Shown piece by piece: positions 7,447 to 16,124 of a stretch of DNA of 38,276 bases. The notes under the pieces are model-generated. The model worked only from the letters and a program-made list of their open reading frames with translations, was not told the origin of the DNA and did not search any database. The stretch's first letter is position 1, and each line of letters begins with the position of its first letter. The position numbers and the translations under genes are program-made. Origin of the DNA: Actinomycetes bacterium (GTDB lineage Bacteria > Actinomycetota > Acidimicrobiia > Acidimicrobiales > RAAP-2); NCBI GenBank assembly GCA_021828055.1, contig JAKATH010000014.1:1-38276 (forward strand), in the 5' to 3' direction.

Positions 7447-7452
7447 TAACTT
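7447..7452 (+). promoter_or_regulatory. -10 box of leaderless small Cys protein gene
   Basis: TAACTT followed by 7 nt and GTG at 7460. Confidence 0.55.
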
Positions 7453-7459
7453 GCCTGGC

Positions 7460-7708
7460 GTGTCCGACTACGTGATCCCCGAGCCCGAGCCCAAGGAGAT
7501 CGACGAGAAGCTGTCGATCGAGCTGCGGCACCTGTCCGAGAACGCGGTCTTGCGGGGCCATCCCTCGGGCGAGGAGCGCTGCGACAACTGTCGCTACTAC
7601 CTCGAGCCCTACAACGACCTCTCGTACTGCTGGCACCCGAAGCTCAGGATCCTCGTCGGAGCCAACTGGTGGTGCCAGTGGTGGGAGGCGAACCCCGAGG
7701 GGGCCTGA
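7460..7708 (+). CDS. Small Cys-motif hypothetical protein, possible metal/Fe-S binder
   Basis: 82 residues. The C-terminal half carries CDNCRYYLE, then SYCWHPKLRILVG and NWWCQWWE: four cysteines in a C-x2-C-x12-C-x14-C arrangement with an aromatic cluster around the last one. This resembles small iron-sulfur proteins such as the small subunits of the benzylsuccinate-synthase type or high-potential iron proteins, but I cannot assign it to either. The start GTG 7460 is fixed by the -10 box 7 nt upstream; the track's longer ORF begins inside the minisatellite. It precedes the S9 peptidase by 71 nt. Confidence 0.75.
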   Translation: MSDYVIPEPEPKEIDEKLSIELRHLSENAVLRGHPSGEERCDNCRYYLEPYNDLSYCWHPKLRILVGANWWCQWWEANPEGA

Positions 7709-7779
7709 GCCGGGCCGTGCCCACGCCCCGCGTGGTCTGTGGGTTGCGCGCCGGCCTGCTGCCCGCCTAGGAGTGACGG

Positions 7780-9777
7780 ATGGCCCGCATCTCTCCCTAC
7801 GGCACGTGGGTGTCGCCCGTCACGCTCGATCGGCTGGTCGAAGACGTCGTCGGCGTGTCGTTCCCGATCGCCACGCCGACCCACGTGTACTGGACCGAGG
7901 CGCGCCCCTCGGAGGGTGGTCGCCAGGTGCTCGTCCGATCGCGTGGCGGCGGCGGTCAGCCGGAGGACGTCACCCCGCCGGGCTTCAACGCTCGGACCAC
8001 GGCCCATGAGTACGGGGGCCTGTGCACCGCCGTGCACCACGACCCGGCCGCCGACGACACGGTGTACTTCTCCAACTTCGCCGACCAGCGCCTCTACCGA
8101 CTCGTGACCGGTGAGACGCCCTCGCCGGTGACCCCCGAGCCTCCGTCTCCCTGCACCGTGCGGTACGCCGCGCCGGCCCTCAGCGGCGACGGTCGCCACC
8201 TCCTCGCGGTGCGGGAGCGCCACGGCGACCCCGACGTGCCCGCCGACGTCGTGAACGACGTGGTCGTGCTGGCGACGGAAGGGTCCGAGGAGCCGCGCGT
8301 GCTCCTCTCCGGACGCGACTTCTACTCCCACGTGACGATCTCGCCCGACGGTCGGCGCGTCTCCTGGGTGAGCTGGGACCACCCGAACATGCCCTGGGAC
8401 GGCACGGAGCTGTGGGAAGCCGAGCTCGACCTCGACGGCTCCTGCGTGCGCGACGCGCGCCTGGTGGCAGGCGGTCCCTCGGAGTCGGTCACCCAGCCGA
8501 AGTACGCGCTGGACGGCACCCTCCACTACATCTCGGACCGAACGGGCTGGTGGAACCTCTACGCGGCACCCGCCGACCGCCCAGCCCGGGCGCTCGGGCC
8601 CGGGGAGGCGGAGCTGGGGCTTCCCGACTTCGTCTTCGGCCTCTCCTCCTACGCGCTCCTGGGGGACGGCACCGTGCTCGCGACCTGGCACCGGGACGGC
8701 CTGGACCGCGTCGGCGTCCTGGTCCCCGGCGCCCACGAGCTCACGGAGGTGGACTGCGGCTTCACCTACGTCACCCAGCTCCGCGGCGCCGGCGACGGAT
8801 CGTGCGCCGTCGCGGTCGCGGGCTCGGCGACGTGCCCGCCGAGCGTGGTGCGCATGGAGGTGTTGCGGGCGGCGGAGGTGGAAGTGGAGGTCCTGCGGCG
8901 GTCGCGCTCCGACGCCGTCGACGGGGCGTACCTGTCGATCCCTGAGCCGATCGACTTCTCGACCGAGGGCGGAGGCGTGGCCCACGCGCTCTTCTACCCG
9001 CCGGCGAACCGGGACTTCGCCGCGCCGCACGGTGAGCTGCCGCCGCTGATCGTGAACGCCCACGGGGGGCCGACGGCGGCGGCCGTGCCGGTGCTGAACT
9101 ATGCGATCCAGTACTGGACGAGCCGCGGCTTCGCGGTCGTCGACGTGAACTACGGGGGCAGCTCGGGATACGGGCGCGCGTACAGGGAACGGCTTCGAGG
9201 CCAGTGGGGCGTGGTCGACCTCGCCGACTGCGTGCACGCCGCGCGGCACCTCGCCGCGATCGGGCGCGCCGACGGCGACCGCCTCGTCATCCACGGAGGG
9301 AGCGCGGGTGGCTACACGGCGCTCTGCGCGGCGACCTTCACCGATTTGTTCGCCGCCGGGGCGAGCTACTACGGCATCGCCGACGCTGCAGTGCTCGCGC
9401 GGGACACGCACAAGTTCGAGCTCCACTACATGGACGGCCTGTTCGGACCGTGGCCGGAGGCGGCGGATGTGTACCGAGCACGCTCACCCGCCTTCCACAC
9501 CGAAGGCCTGCACACCCCCCTCATCCTCTTCCAGGGGCTCGAGGACAAGGTCGTGCCAACGGCCCAGGCGGAGATCATGGTCGCCGCGCTTCGCGAGAAC
9601 GGCGTGCCCCATGCGTACGTCGTGTACGCGGGAGAGCAGCACGGCTTCCGCAGAGCCGAGAGCATTCGTCGGACCGCGGAGGCCGAGCTCTCCTTCTACG
9701 GGCGCGTCCTCGGCTTCACGCCGGCCGACGAGCTCCAGCCGGTGCAGATCGTCCACGAGAGCCGCATCGGGACCTGA
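7780..9777 (+). CDS. S9-family serine peptidase (acylaminoacyl/dipeptidyl peptidase type)
   Basis: 665 residues, the usual two-domain size. The N-terminal ~400 residues form a propeller-like domain with strands such as VTISPDGRRVSWVSWD and LHYISDRTGWWNLY. The C-terminal alpha/beta-hydrolase domain has the nucleophile elbow HGGSAGGYTA (Ser at about 508), Asp in GLEDKVVP (about 589) and His in GEQHGF (about 621), and an upstream NAHGGPTA oxyanion loop. It cleaves short peptides from an N-terminus in the cytoplasm; no signal peptide is seen. The ATG has an AGGAG Shine-Dalgarno 6-7 nt upstream, so unlike many neighbours it is a leadered message. Confidence 0.93.
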   Translation: MARISPYGTWVSPVTLDRLVEDVVGVSFPIATPTHVYWTEARPSEGGRQVLVRSRGGGGQPEDVTPPGFNARTTAHEYGGLCTAVHHDPAADDTVYFSNFADQRLYRLVTGETPSPVTPEPPSPCTVRYAAPALSGDGRHLLAVRERHGDPDVPADVVNDVVVLATEGSEEPRVLLSGRDFYSHVTISPDGRRVSWVSWDHPNMPWDGTELWEAELDLDGSCVRDARLVAGGPSESVTQPKYALDGTLHYISDRTGWWNLYAAPADRPARALGPGEAELGLPDFVFGLSSYALLGDGTVLATWHRDGLDRVGVLVPGAHELTEVDCGFTYVTQLRGAGDGSCAVAVAGSATCPPSVVRMEVLRAAEVEVEVLRRSRSDAVDGAYLSIPEPIDFSTEGGGVAHALFYPPANRDFAAPHGELPPLIVNAHGGPTAAAVPVLNYAIQYWTSRGFAVVDVNYGGSSGYGRAYRERLRGQWGVVDLADCVHAARHLAAIGRADGDRLVIHGGSAGGYTALCAATFTDLFAAGASYYGIADAAVLARDTHKFELHYMDGLFGPWPEAADVYRARSPAFHTEGLHTPLILFQGLEDKVVPTAQAEIMVAALRENGVPHAYVVYAGEQHGFRRAESIRRTAEAELSFYGRVLGFTPADELQPVQIVHESRIGT

Positions 9778-9953
9778 CGCGCCGCGAGCCGCCGCGCCGA
9801 CGGGAGGCCGCGCCCGCTCGGTCGTCGAAGCTTCTCTGGCCTCACCCCCGATGTCGATGGCACCACCCGAGGCCGCGCCGTCGGTCTCGCGCAGGTGCAG
9901 CGCGGCGTGGGTCGCGACCCGCCGGCCCTCGGGTCGGCTCCGGCTCGCTGTGC

Positions 9954-10955
9954 TCACATCTCGCGACCACCGAGGCGGGGCCGTCCTCCGTTCGGACCCG
10001 CCCGCTGCCCCGTCCCGTCCCGGCTCTCCCGGCGCGGAGGTACCGCTACTCGCAACAGGTCTGCAGCGGCGATCACGTCTCCCGCGAACTCCGCTGCGGC
10101 CTCTTCCACGAGCGGCAGGACGTCCCGGTAGCGCTGGGAGAAGTGCGCGAGGAGAAGGCGCCGAGCCCCTGACTCCGCAGCGAGCCGGCCCGCGTCGGAG
10201 GCGGTGAGGTGTCCCCGAGCAGCGGCCAAGCCCGCCTCGGTCGACGCGAACGTCGCCTCGCAGACGAGCAGGTCGGCACCGTCGGCGAGGGTGAGCGCGC
10301 CGTCGCACCAGGCGGTGTCCATCACGAAGGCGACGACCTGTCCGGGGCGCTCGACGCTCATCTCGTCGAGCGTCACGCGCCGTCCGCCGGCGGTGACGGC
10401 CCCTTCACGCTGGAGCCGACCGACGTCGGGACCTGAGATGCCCGCGGCCGCCAGCCGCTCTGGGAGCATCGCGCGACCGGGACGTTCCTCCACCCGCCAC
10501 CCGATCGCGTCGACCGGATGGCGAAGGGCGGCCGCGCGGAGCGTCCAGCTCTGCGTCTCCTCCACGGTCACGAGCCGACCGTCCGGAGCAACGGCCTCGA
10601 CCGGCTGCAGTCGCACCTCGAGGCGGTCGTCGAACTCCGAGGCGTGGCGCATCCGGTCGACGTACTTCTCGCCGGACACAGGGAAGGTCACGGCGACGGG
10701 CCGGGTCACGCCGTCGAGCGACATCCGCTGGAGCACGCCCGGGAGCCCGAGGCAGTGGTCGCCGTGGAAGTGCGTGATGCAGATCCTCGTCACCGCGGAC
10801 GCGGGCACACCCGCGAGGAGCATCTGGCGCTGGGTTCCTTCGCCCGGGTCGAAGAGCACGCCCTCGTCGTCCCACCGGAGGAAGTACCCGTTGTGGTTCC
10901 TGGTGCGAGTCGGGACCTGACTGGCCGAACCGAGGACGACGAGCTCGCGCACCAC
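9954..10955 (-). CDS. rnz: Ribonuclease Z (tRNA 3' endonuclease)
   Basis: 333 residues of the metallo-beta-lactamase fold. It begins ELVVLGSASQVPTRTRNHNG and has the zinc motif THFHGDHCLGLPG (H62, H64, D66, H67), the RNase Z-typical LLFDPGEGTQRQ-like stretch, VAFVMDTAWCDG, the RGHLTASDAG segment and LLLAHFSQRY near the end. It removes 3' trailers from tRNA precursors, which fits a genome whose tRNA-Gly here lacks an encoded CCA. Two consecutive GTG codons (10955, 10952) could start; TAGCCT lies 9 nt before the first. The last ~25 residues are low-complexity (RRESRDGTGQRAGPNGG). It is divergent from the GNAT gene. Confidence 0.9.
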   Translation of the reverse strand: MVRELVVLGSASQVPTRTRNHNGYFLRWDDEGVLFDPGEGTQRQMLLAGVPASAVTRICITHFHGDHCLGLPGVLQRMSLDGVTRPVAVTFPVSGEKYVDRMRHASEFDDRLEVRLQPVEAVAPDGRLVTVEETQSWTLRAAALRHPVDAIGWRVEERPGRAMLPERLAAAGISGPDVGRLQREGAVTAGGRRVTLDEMSVERPGQVVAFVMDTAWCDGALTLADGADLLVCEATFASTEAGLAAARGHLTASDAGRLAAESGARRLLLAHFSQRYRDVLPLVEEAAAEFAGDVIAAADLLRVAVPPRRESRDGTGQRAGPNGGRPRLGGREM

Positions 10956-10964
10956 TCCGGCGCG

Positions 10965-10970
10965 AGGCTA
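10965..10970 (-). promoter_or_regulatory. Putative -10 box of rnz
   Basis: TAGCCT on the minus strand, 9 nt before the first GTG of rnz; a near-leaderless arrangement. Confidence 0.4.
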
Positions 10971-11017
10971 CCGGCCCCGCGACGGCACGCGGCGAGGGCG
11001 GGCTCGTCCCGTCAGTG

Positions 11018-11023
11018 TAGGAT
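11018..11023 (+). promoter_or_regulatory. -10 box of leaderless GNAT gene
   Basis: TAGGAT followed by 7 nt and GTG at 11031. Confidence 0.55.
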
Positions 11024-11030
11024 CCCCGCG

Positions 11031-11591
11031 GTGGAGGTCCGCCTCGTCCGTGCCGACGAGCACGAGGTGGCAGCCCAACTCGTTCTCGCCGCCTACCGGT
11101 CGCTCCCGGGCGACCACCTCACGGGCGACTATGCAGCCGAGGTCGCCGACGTCGCGAGACGGTCGAGAGAGGCCGAGGTGCTCGTCGCAGTGCGTCGATC
11201 CGGCGGCCTGGCACGTGACGAGGTGGTCGGGTGCGTCACGTTCGTCGCGGACGCCTGCTCGGCATGGGCGGAGCTGCTCGAAGCGGGTGAGGCGGGCATG
11301 AGGATGCTGGCGGTGCGGCCGGATGCCCAGGGCCGTGGCATCGGCCATGCGCTGGTGGAAGCGTGCGTCGCGCGGGCGCGCGCGCTGGGCCGGTCTGCAC
11401 TCGTGCTTCACACGACGCCGTGGATGACCACGGCACACCGCCTCTACGAGACGGCGGGATTCGTCCGGTTCCCCTCGCGTGACTGGAGCCCGTTGCCGGA
11501 AGTCCCGCTCCGTGCGTACCGGCTCGTGCTCGACTGCGCCCGTGATCCCGCCGGCCGGGAGCGTTCGAGCGTGCAGCCGGGCGGTCAGTGA
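11031..11591 (+). CDS. GNAT-family N-acetyltransferase
   Basis: About 186 residues. The acetyl-CoA site is seen in GMRMLAVRPDAQGRGIGHALVEACV, with the R/Q-x-x-G-x-G/A loop as QGRGIG, followed by LVLHTTPWMTTAHRLYETAGFVR, the usual last strand and helix of the fold. It transfers an acetyl group from acetyl-CoA to an amine; the substrate is unknown. Start GTG 11031 follows a -10 box by 7 nt, which removes the 171-codon upstream extension given in the track. It is divergent from rnz with only about 75 bp between starts, so the two promoters are back to back. Confidence 0.88.
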   Translation: MEVRLVRADEHEVAAQLVLAAYRSLPGDHLTGDYAAEVADVARRSREAEVLVAVRRSGGLARDEVVGCVTFVADACSAWAELLEAGEAGMRMLAVRPDAQGRGIGHALVEACVARARALGRSALVLHTTPWMTTAHRLYETAGFVRFPSRDWSPLPEVPLRAYRLVLDCARDPAGRERSSVQPGGQ

Positions 11592-11660
11592 CTGGGACCG
11601 AGGACCGGCACGCGTGCTCTTCGGGTGAGGGAATGGACGGCCGCGGGAGGTGCCCGCCTC

Positions 11661-13766
11661 TCAGTGGCTCAGGTCTGTCTGCATCGCGGAGATCTCTGCA
11701 GTGCTCAACGCGAGCGGTCCACCGAGGACGGTCAAGGCCCTGATGGTCTTGGACGTTGTGCTGTCGAGCCCTGTGTGGCCTGTCACCTCCAGGAATGTCG
11801 TGAGGTAGTTGCCGACCAGTGTCGGCTTCTCGGTGAGGAGCAACGGGCGCGCGGAGCCAGGCGGGCCTGTTGCGGCGTTGTTGGGGTTGTCGAGCACCGC
11901 GCCGCAGAGCCCGTCGGTGAAGCCGTTGCCCCGGGCGACCGCGATCCGGTGACCGGGTGTCCAGCCGAGGCCCTCTGTCGCGTTCGCTGCCTCGAAGCGT
12001 GCCAGCTCCCGGGCCGTGTCGGTGTAGTCCTGTCCGGCTACGCGCAACACCGAGACCCCGGTCTTCTCGACCAATGCCTGCTCGACTGTGTCGGTGATCG
12101 CGAGTGTGCCGCCCATCAGGATCACCTGCTTCACGCCGAGCTGCTGGATGGCAGTGACCGCTGTTGTGGAGAGCTCGGTCGAGGGGGTGAGGAGCAAGGG
12201 AAGCTTTGTGCGATAGGAGACGACGCTCGCCGCCTGCGCGTCTTGGAACTCGACGCCGCTCGCGAGGATGGCCGTGGGCTCCAAGGGGATGAACGGTGCC
12301 GCGGTCCCCGTCCCCTTGGTGTCGTTGTACTTCCCGGTGCCGCTTGCGGCGTCGGTGGTGGCGTAGGCGCCGGGAAAGGCCCTCTGCCCCGCGGCGCCGA
12401 CGTACTCGGCCACCTCCATTGCCGTCGCGTACTGGGTCTGCCCGTAGATTCGGTGGACGGCGACCTTCCCAGCGGTCGGTGACACCCCACCACACTCGTA
12501 TGCTGTCAGGTTCGCGATCGCGTTCGCTACTGCTGTGGTGATCGCGAGCGGGCCTCCCACGAGGTAGACGGTCGTGATGCCCTCCTCCCTCAGCGTCGCC
12601 GCCGTCACCGAAGGGAGACTTGTCGTCGGCGTGAGCAGCGTGCCGGTTGTGAGGTCTGCGGCCAAGAACTGGCTCGACAGCGCGTCCTGGTACTCCTGTG
12701 TGCTCGCGATGACGGCTGCCCGGGTCGCAGGGCACGAGCGCTTTGCGAAGGGGAATGCGCGGGTGAACTCCGCCGCCGCGGTGGCGTCGGCTGTCCGGCC
12801 GAAGATGTCGGTGACGGAGGAATGCGTGACGGTCGGACGAGCGCAGGACACGTCGCCGTCGAAGCTCCCGCTCGGGAATTGCGCGAGCGCCAGCGAACCG
12901 CCCGTGAACGAACTGCTCGCGCAGAGAGCCTGCGCCCCGGTCACGTTGCCCGCTCCGGGGATCCACGTGGACAGGCCGCCGAGCGTGGTGGTCGACGAGC
13001 TGGTCCCGCCGGTGATCGCGAGCCACTGGTTGGGCGGGGCGTAGATCCCGACGCTGGGAGCGCCCCCGGCGCGGAGGCCGACGACGAACCCCTGGAGCAC
13101 GGCGACGTTCATCGCCTGGCCGGCGGGCTGCTGCTGCCAGGTGTTGGTCGTCTCGACGTCCAGCCACCACGGGTACGCACGCGGTGTCGTGGGGATGCTC
13201 AGCGGTGGCGACTGCCTGTTGATCGACTGCGCGGCAGCCCGCAGCCATGACGTGTCTCGGGCGGCCTCTTGGTGGCCGAACTCCCATGCGCATGCCTGGG
13301 AGTCCTGTCCGACGGTCGCTGGACCCGAGCTCGTGTCGACCTTCGTCGTCGTGCAGGTCCCGTACGGGGTCGCGCCGGACGTGGGCCAGCCGGACTCGAC
13401 GGCCCCGTTGGACATGTTCCCCGGGTCGCTGGTGTTCACGTACGCCGATGCCTTCGGCTGGGCCGCCGACCCCGTCGACGTGGTCACCGCCCAGTAGAGC
13501 TCGCTGACCGTGTAGCTGGGATACGACGAGGACGGGCCGAGGCACGGGTTGAGCGTGCCCGGCACTCCGTCGTTGACCCCCACGATCCCGAAGGCCTGGC
13601 CGGCGGGGAAGGAGGTACCGCACTGCGGGAAGGAGATGTCGTTGCCGACCGGGGCGGCGGCAGCCACGTCGGTGGCCGACGACGTCGACGTTCCTCCGAG
13701 GACGACGAGCGCCACGACGCCAGACGCCGCCGCAGCTCGGAACCCGATCGCAAGACGAGACTGCAT
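11661..13766 (-). CDS. Secreted GH25-like / cell wall-binding repeat 2 protein
   Basis: 701 residues from ATG 13766. A signal peptide (RLAIGFRAAAASGVVALVVLGG) is followed by a domain with NDISFPQCG, YPWWLDVET and VGIYAPPNQW, typical of glycoside-hydrolase-25-like TIM barrels. The C-terminal half has three cell wall-binding repeat 2 (PF04122-type) units, each ending in a Gly-rich strand: VYLVGGPLAIT, VILMGGTLAIT and TVLGGPLALS. It probably binds and perhaps trims the cell wall from outside. The ORF track extends the frame to 14039 through an 18-bp tandem repeat. I reject that because AAAGGGGG precedes the ATG at 13766 and TACCCT lies further upstream. Many Thr codons are ACA, unlike cytosolic genes here. 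Confidence 0.85.
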   Translation of the reverse strand: MQSRLAIGFRAAAASGVVALVVLGGTSTSSATDVAAAAPVGNDISFPQCGTSFPAGQAFGIVGVNDGVPGTLNPCLGPSSSYPSYTVSELYWAVTTSTGSAAQPKASAYVNTSDPGNMSNGAVESGWPTSGATPYGTCTTTKVDTSSGPATVGQDSQACAWEFGHQEAARDTSWLRAAAQSINRQSPPLSIPTTPRAYPWWLDVETTNTWQQQPAGQAMNVAVLQGFVVGLRAGGAPSVGIYAPPNQWLAITGGTSSSTTTLGGLSTWIPGAGNVTGAQALCASSSFTGGSLALAQFPSGSFDGDVSCARPTVTHSSVTDIFGRTADATAAAEFTRAFPFAKRSCPATRAAVIASTQEYQDALSSQFLAADLTTGTLLTPTTSLPSVTAATLREEGITTVYLVGGPLAITTAVANAIANLTAYECGGVSPTAGKVAVHRIYGQTQYATAMEVAEYVGAAGQRAFPGAYATTDAASGTGKYNDTKGTGTAAPFIPLEPTAILASGVEFQDAQAASVVSYRTKLPLLLTPSTELSTTAVTAIQQLGVKQVILMGGTLAITDTVEQALVEKTGVSVLRVAGQDYTDTARELARFEAANATEGLGWTPGHRIAVARGNGFTDGLCGAVLDNPNNAATGPPGSARPLLLTEKPTLVGNYLTTFLEVTGHTGLDSTTSKTIRALTVLGGPLALSTAEISAMQTDLSH

Positions 13767-13791
13767 GCGTCCCCCTTTCCCTCTCGCGGCG

Positions 13792-13797
13792 AGGGTA
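13792..13797 (-). promoter_or_regulatory. Putative -10 box of the cell wall-binding protein gene
   Basis: TACCCT on the minus strand predicts a start near 13785 and a ~19-nt leader carrying the AAAGGGGG ribosome binding site. Confidence 0.4.
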
Positions 13798-13805
13798 GCT
13801 TCTCG

Positions 13806-13941
13806 CCCCGGCGTGTCGGTGAACCCCGGCGTGTCGGTGAACCCCGAGGTGGCGGTGAACCCCGGCGTGTCGGTGAACCCCGAGGTGGCGGTGAACCCCG
13901 AGGTGGCGGTGAACCCCGAGGTGGCGGTGAACCCCGGCGTG
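13806..13941. repeat. 18-bp tandem repeat, 7.5 copies, two variants
   Basis: Units CCCCGGCGTGTCGGTGAA (A) and CCCCGAGGTGGCGGTGAA (B) in the order A A B A B B B A'. It is directly upstream of the cell wall-binding protein promoter and open in that gene's frame. Confidence 0.95.
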
Positions 13942-14193
13942 CTCGTGGCGCACCTGCGGCAGGACCGCGGGCCGTCGAGACCGCTTCTTTCGCAGTGCAC
14001 TCGGGGGCCATCCACCGGTGGGGGTGCTCTCCGGGCCACACTTTGGGCCGTGCCGACCCGCGCCCGGCGAAGCAGCGCAGATCATCGCGCCGCTTCCCGC
14101 CGCCGGCTGCGGTCGGTCCTCGGCGGTCCGACTGCCCAGGCCGAGCCCGCCGCACCTCTGGCAGCCGCGCCGTCGCGCCGCCGCTGTCCGCAG

Positions 14194-14436
14194 GTGGGAC
14201 GCGGCTGGCCGGCTCTGACCGTCCTCAGCGCCCGCGACCTCCGTGAGACCGCGCAGGCTCTCCGCAGGCTCGCCGACCAACCGCTGCCCGAGCTGTCAAG
14301 AGAGGACGCCCGGCTGCAAGACCGGCTCACGTTCGCCGCTGACGTGCTCGACAGGATGTCGCGCTCTCGGGGGTCCGGGACCTCTCGTGCCGTCGTCGAC
14401 GCCGCAGCGTGGGCGGCGGAGCGCTCTTCCCGCTAG
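14194..14436 (+). CDS. Possible small helical protein
   Basis: An 80-residue reading frame from GTG 14194 whose core (SARDLRETAQALRRLADQPLPELSREDARLQDRLTFAADVLDRM, read in pieces) is amphipathic, with a G/C-rich third position as expected for coding DNA here. No family is recognised, no clear ribosome binding site is seen, and it overlaps no stronger gene. The ORF track's larger frame starts inside the neighbouring repeats. It could be a genuine small protein or chance. Confidence 0.4.
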   Translation: MGRGWPALTVLSARDLRETAQALRRLADQPLPELSREDARLQDRLTFAADVLDRMSRSRGSGTSRAVVDAAAWAAERSSR

Positions 14437-14439
14437 GCC

Positions 14440-14523
14440 CCCTGCTTCACGCCGCCGTCGCTCGACCGCCTGCTTCACGCCGCCGTCGCTCGACCCCCTG
14501 CTTCACGCCGCCGTCGCTCGACC
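14440..14523. repeat. 28-bp tandem repeat, 3 copies
   Basis: Three near-perfect copies of a 28-bp unit (CCTGCTTCACGCCGCCGTCG plus CTCGACC and one variable base), ending about 40 bp from the 3' end of tRNA-Gly. A fourth unit is cut off after its first bases. Confidence 0.9.
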
Positions 14524-14564
14524 CCCTGCTCCGAAAATTGCCATCGATCAGGAGCAACGAGAAG

Positions 14565-14635
<71 letters not shown>

Positions 14636-14729
14636 AGGACGACGTGCCGGCCCGGCCGCGTCGCCGGCACGAGTGTAGGCGCCCGGCGCGCTGGCCTTGT
14701 CGCACGTGTCGGCCCATTGCGAGGGCGTC

Positions 14730-14735
14730 TACCGT
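14730..14735 (+). promoter_or_regulatory. -10 box of leaderless haemoglobin gene
   Basis: TACCGT followed by 7 nt and ATG at 14743. Confidence 0.55.
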
Positions 14736-14742
14736 TCCCTCC

Positions 14743-15129
14743 ATGGCTTCGACGATGTACGAACGGGTCGGTGGCGAGGCGTTCTTCAGGTCTCTCGTGG
14801 ATCGCTTCTACTCGAGAGTCGGCTCCGACCCTGTGCTCCGTCCGCTGTACCCCGAGGACCTGGAGGTGCCGAACGAGCATCTGCGGCTGTTCCTGATCCA
14901 GTACTGGGGCGGTCCACACGCCTACGACGAGCGACGTGGCCATCCGCGGTTGCGGATGCGACACGCACCGTTCGCGATCGGGCTAGCCGAACGCGATGCG
15001 TGGCTGCACCACATGCTCTCGGCGCTGGCTGAACAAGAGGTCGACCAAGAGGACGGTGCGGAGTTGGCCGAGTACTTCCGCATCACGGCGACGCAGCTCA
15101 TCAACCAGGCCGCTTCGCGTCCTCGATGA
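14743..15129 (+). CDS. Group II truncated haemoglobin (GlbO-like)
   Basis: 128 residues, the usual 2/2 globin length. MYERVGGEAFFRSLVDRFYSRV contains the B10 tyrosine, LRLFLIQYWGGP the E helix region, MRHAPFAIG the proximal F8 histidine and WLHHML the G8 tryptophan that marks group II. It binds haem and oxygen or NO and is thought to detoxify reactive species or assist respiration. ATG 14743 is preferred to ATG 14755 because the -10 box places transcription at the former. It stands alone, opposite in direction to the tRNA and to the YbjQ operon. Confidence 0.93.
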   Translation: MASTMYERVGGEAFFRSLVDRFYSRVGSDPVLRPLYPEDLEVPNEHLRLFLIQYWGGPHAYDERRGHPRLRMRHAPFAIGLAERDAWLHHMLSALAEQEVDQEDGAELAEYFRITATQLINQAASRPR

Positions 15130-15193
15130 TCCACGGCCCGCACGGGCGATGGAGCTTCGGAGGTGAACCGGTTCAGGAGCCGCAGCCGTGTGA

Positions 15194-16036
15194 TCACTCG
15201 GCTGACGCGCTGCGGAGGCTCCTCACGTCGAAGGCACGCACCTGCTCGTCCAGCGGGACCACCATTTCGGGAGAGACAGATCTGTGCGTGGATGTCCGCA
15301 GGCGGACGCCGGTGCCGATCGCGACGAATTGGATCACCCGCGCGCTCGAGCTCGCCTTCCCCTCTCGCAGCTTCACCGCAACGATGCCTTCCGCCTTCAT
15401 GGCGGCACCGGACTGTTGCATGCGTTCCATCGCACGTTCCCGCGCCAGGTAGAGCGCTTGCGTGAGGTTTGGCAGCTCGACATTTTGACCCTGTTGGGCG
15501 GCCCATTCTCTTGCGGTCCGTCGGGGTGCGATTACGAAGCTTGCGCCAGCGGCCAGGCCGAGAGGCCACCACCCAGCGCGGGTGAGGAGGACGAAGTCTC
15601 GAGCAGAGAGGTCCGAGACGAACTCGAAGCGGTGCGCGTCCGCTCCCGCTCGGCGTACGGCCGTGCCCGTCAGCTCGATCGAGACGTGGTGCGACGACAC
15701 CCGCACGCCCACCTCGACACCGAGCACCCCTGAGCCGCCCGACTGCTCACAAGATTGGCGGAGCTGCTTCGCGGCGTGGCTCACGGCCCCGGTGAACGCC
15801 GCCGAAGCCTCCTGCACCTCTCCGGTGGTCCACTGCCACACCCCCCAGGGGATCGACCACCACGAGATGCCGAAGACGAGATCCACTGGCTCCCACCCGG
15901 CCGAGTGGAGGAGAAGCGTCTCGTCGATGGTGAGATCGGACGTGGTTCCCCGAGCCACGCCTGCTGCGTCGCCCGCAGCATGTGCTGGCGACGCGACTGC
16001 GGTGACTGCCTGGCAGACTTCGTCGCGAAGGGTCAT
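15194..16036 (-). CDS. Tandem YbjQ-domain protein (third paralogue of operon)
   Basis: 280 residues, the last gene of the four-gene leftward operon. Two YbjQ/heavy-metal-binding-like (PF01906-type) units are visible: the N-terminal one from ETLLLHSAGWEPVDLVFG to GSGVLGVEVGVRV, and the C-terminal one from FEFVSDLSARDFVLLTRAGWWPLGLAAG through LTQALYLARERAMERMQQSG to GIVAVKL. The family is named heavy-metal binding, but its real ligand is unknown. A GAGGG element precedes the ATG at 16036. The gap to the upstream gene holds a GC-rich repeat. No signal peptide, so cytoplasmic. Confidence 0.75.
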   Translation of the reverse strand: MTLRDEVCQAVTAVASPAHAAGDAAGVARGTTSDLTIDETLLLHSAGWEPVDLVFGISWWSIPWGVWQWTTGEVQEASAAFTGAVSHAAKQLRQSCEQSGGSGVLGVEVGVRVSSHHVSIELTGTAVRRAGADAHRFEFVSDLSARDFVLLTRAGWWPLGLAAGASFVIAPRRTAREWAAQQGQNVELPNLTQALYLARERAMERMQQSGAAMKAEGIVAVKLREGKASSSARVIQFVAIGTGVRLRTSTHRSVSPEMVVPLDEQVRAFDVRSLRSASAE

Positions 16037-16046
16037 GACGCCGGCC

Positions 16047-16123
16047 CTCGGGTCACGCCGGTCACGCCGCCGGTCGCGCCGCCGGTCGCGCCCGTCACCC
16101 CCGTCGCGCCGCCGATCACGCCC
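16047..16123. repeat. Imperfect GC-rich repeat between YbjQ genes
   Basis: Short direct repeats of GTCACGCCG / GTCGCGCCG type fill nearly the whole 88-bp spacer between the second and third YbjQ genes. Confidence 0.7.
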
Positions 16124-16124
16124 G

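Noticed and set aside
13806-13941. CRISPR or coding extension of the cell wall-binding protein
   Set aside because: Contiguous 18-bp repeats have no spacers; ribosome binding site and -10 lie between repeat and ATG 13766.
11236-14280. 1014-residue minus-strand ORF across the GNAT and cell wall-binding genes
   Set aside because: It is a frame shadow: the CWB2/GH25 signals lie in another frame (11661-13766), and its sequence is Arg/Pro-rich without motifs.
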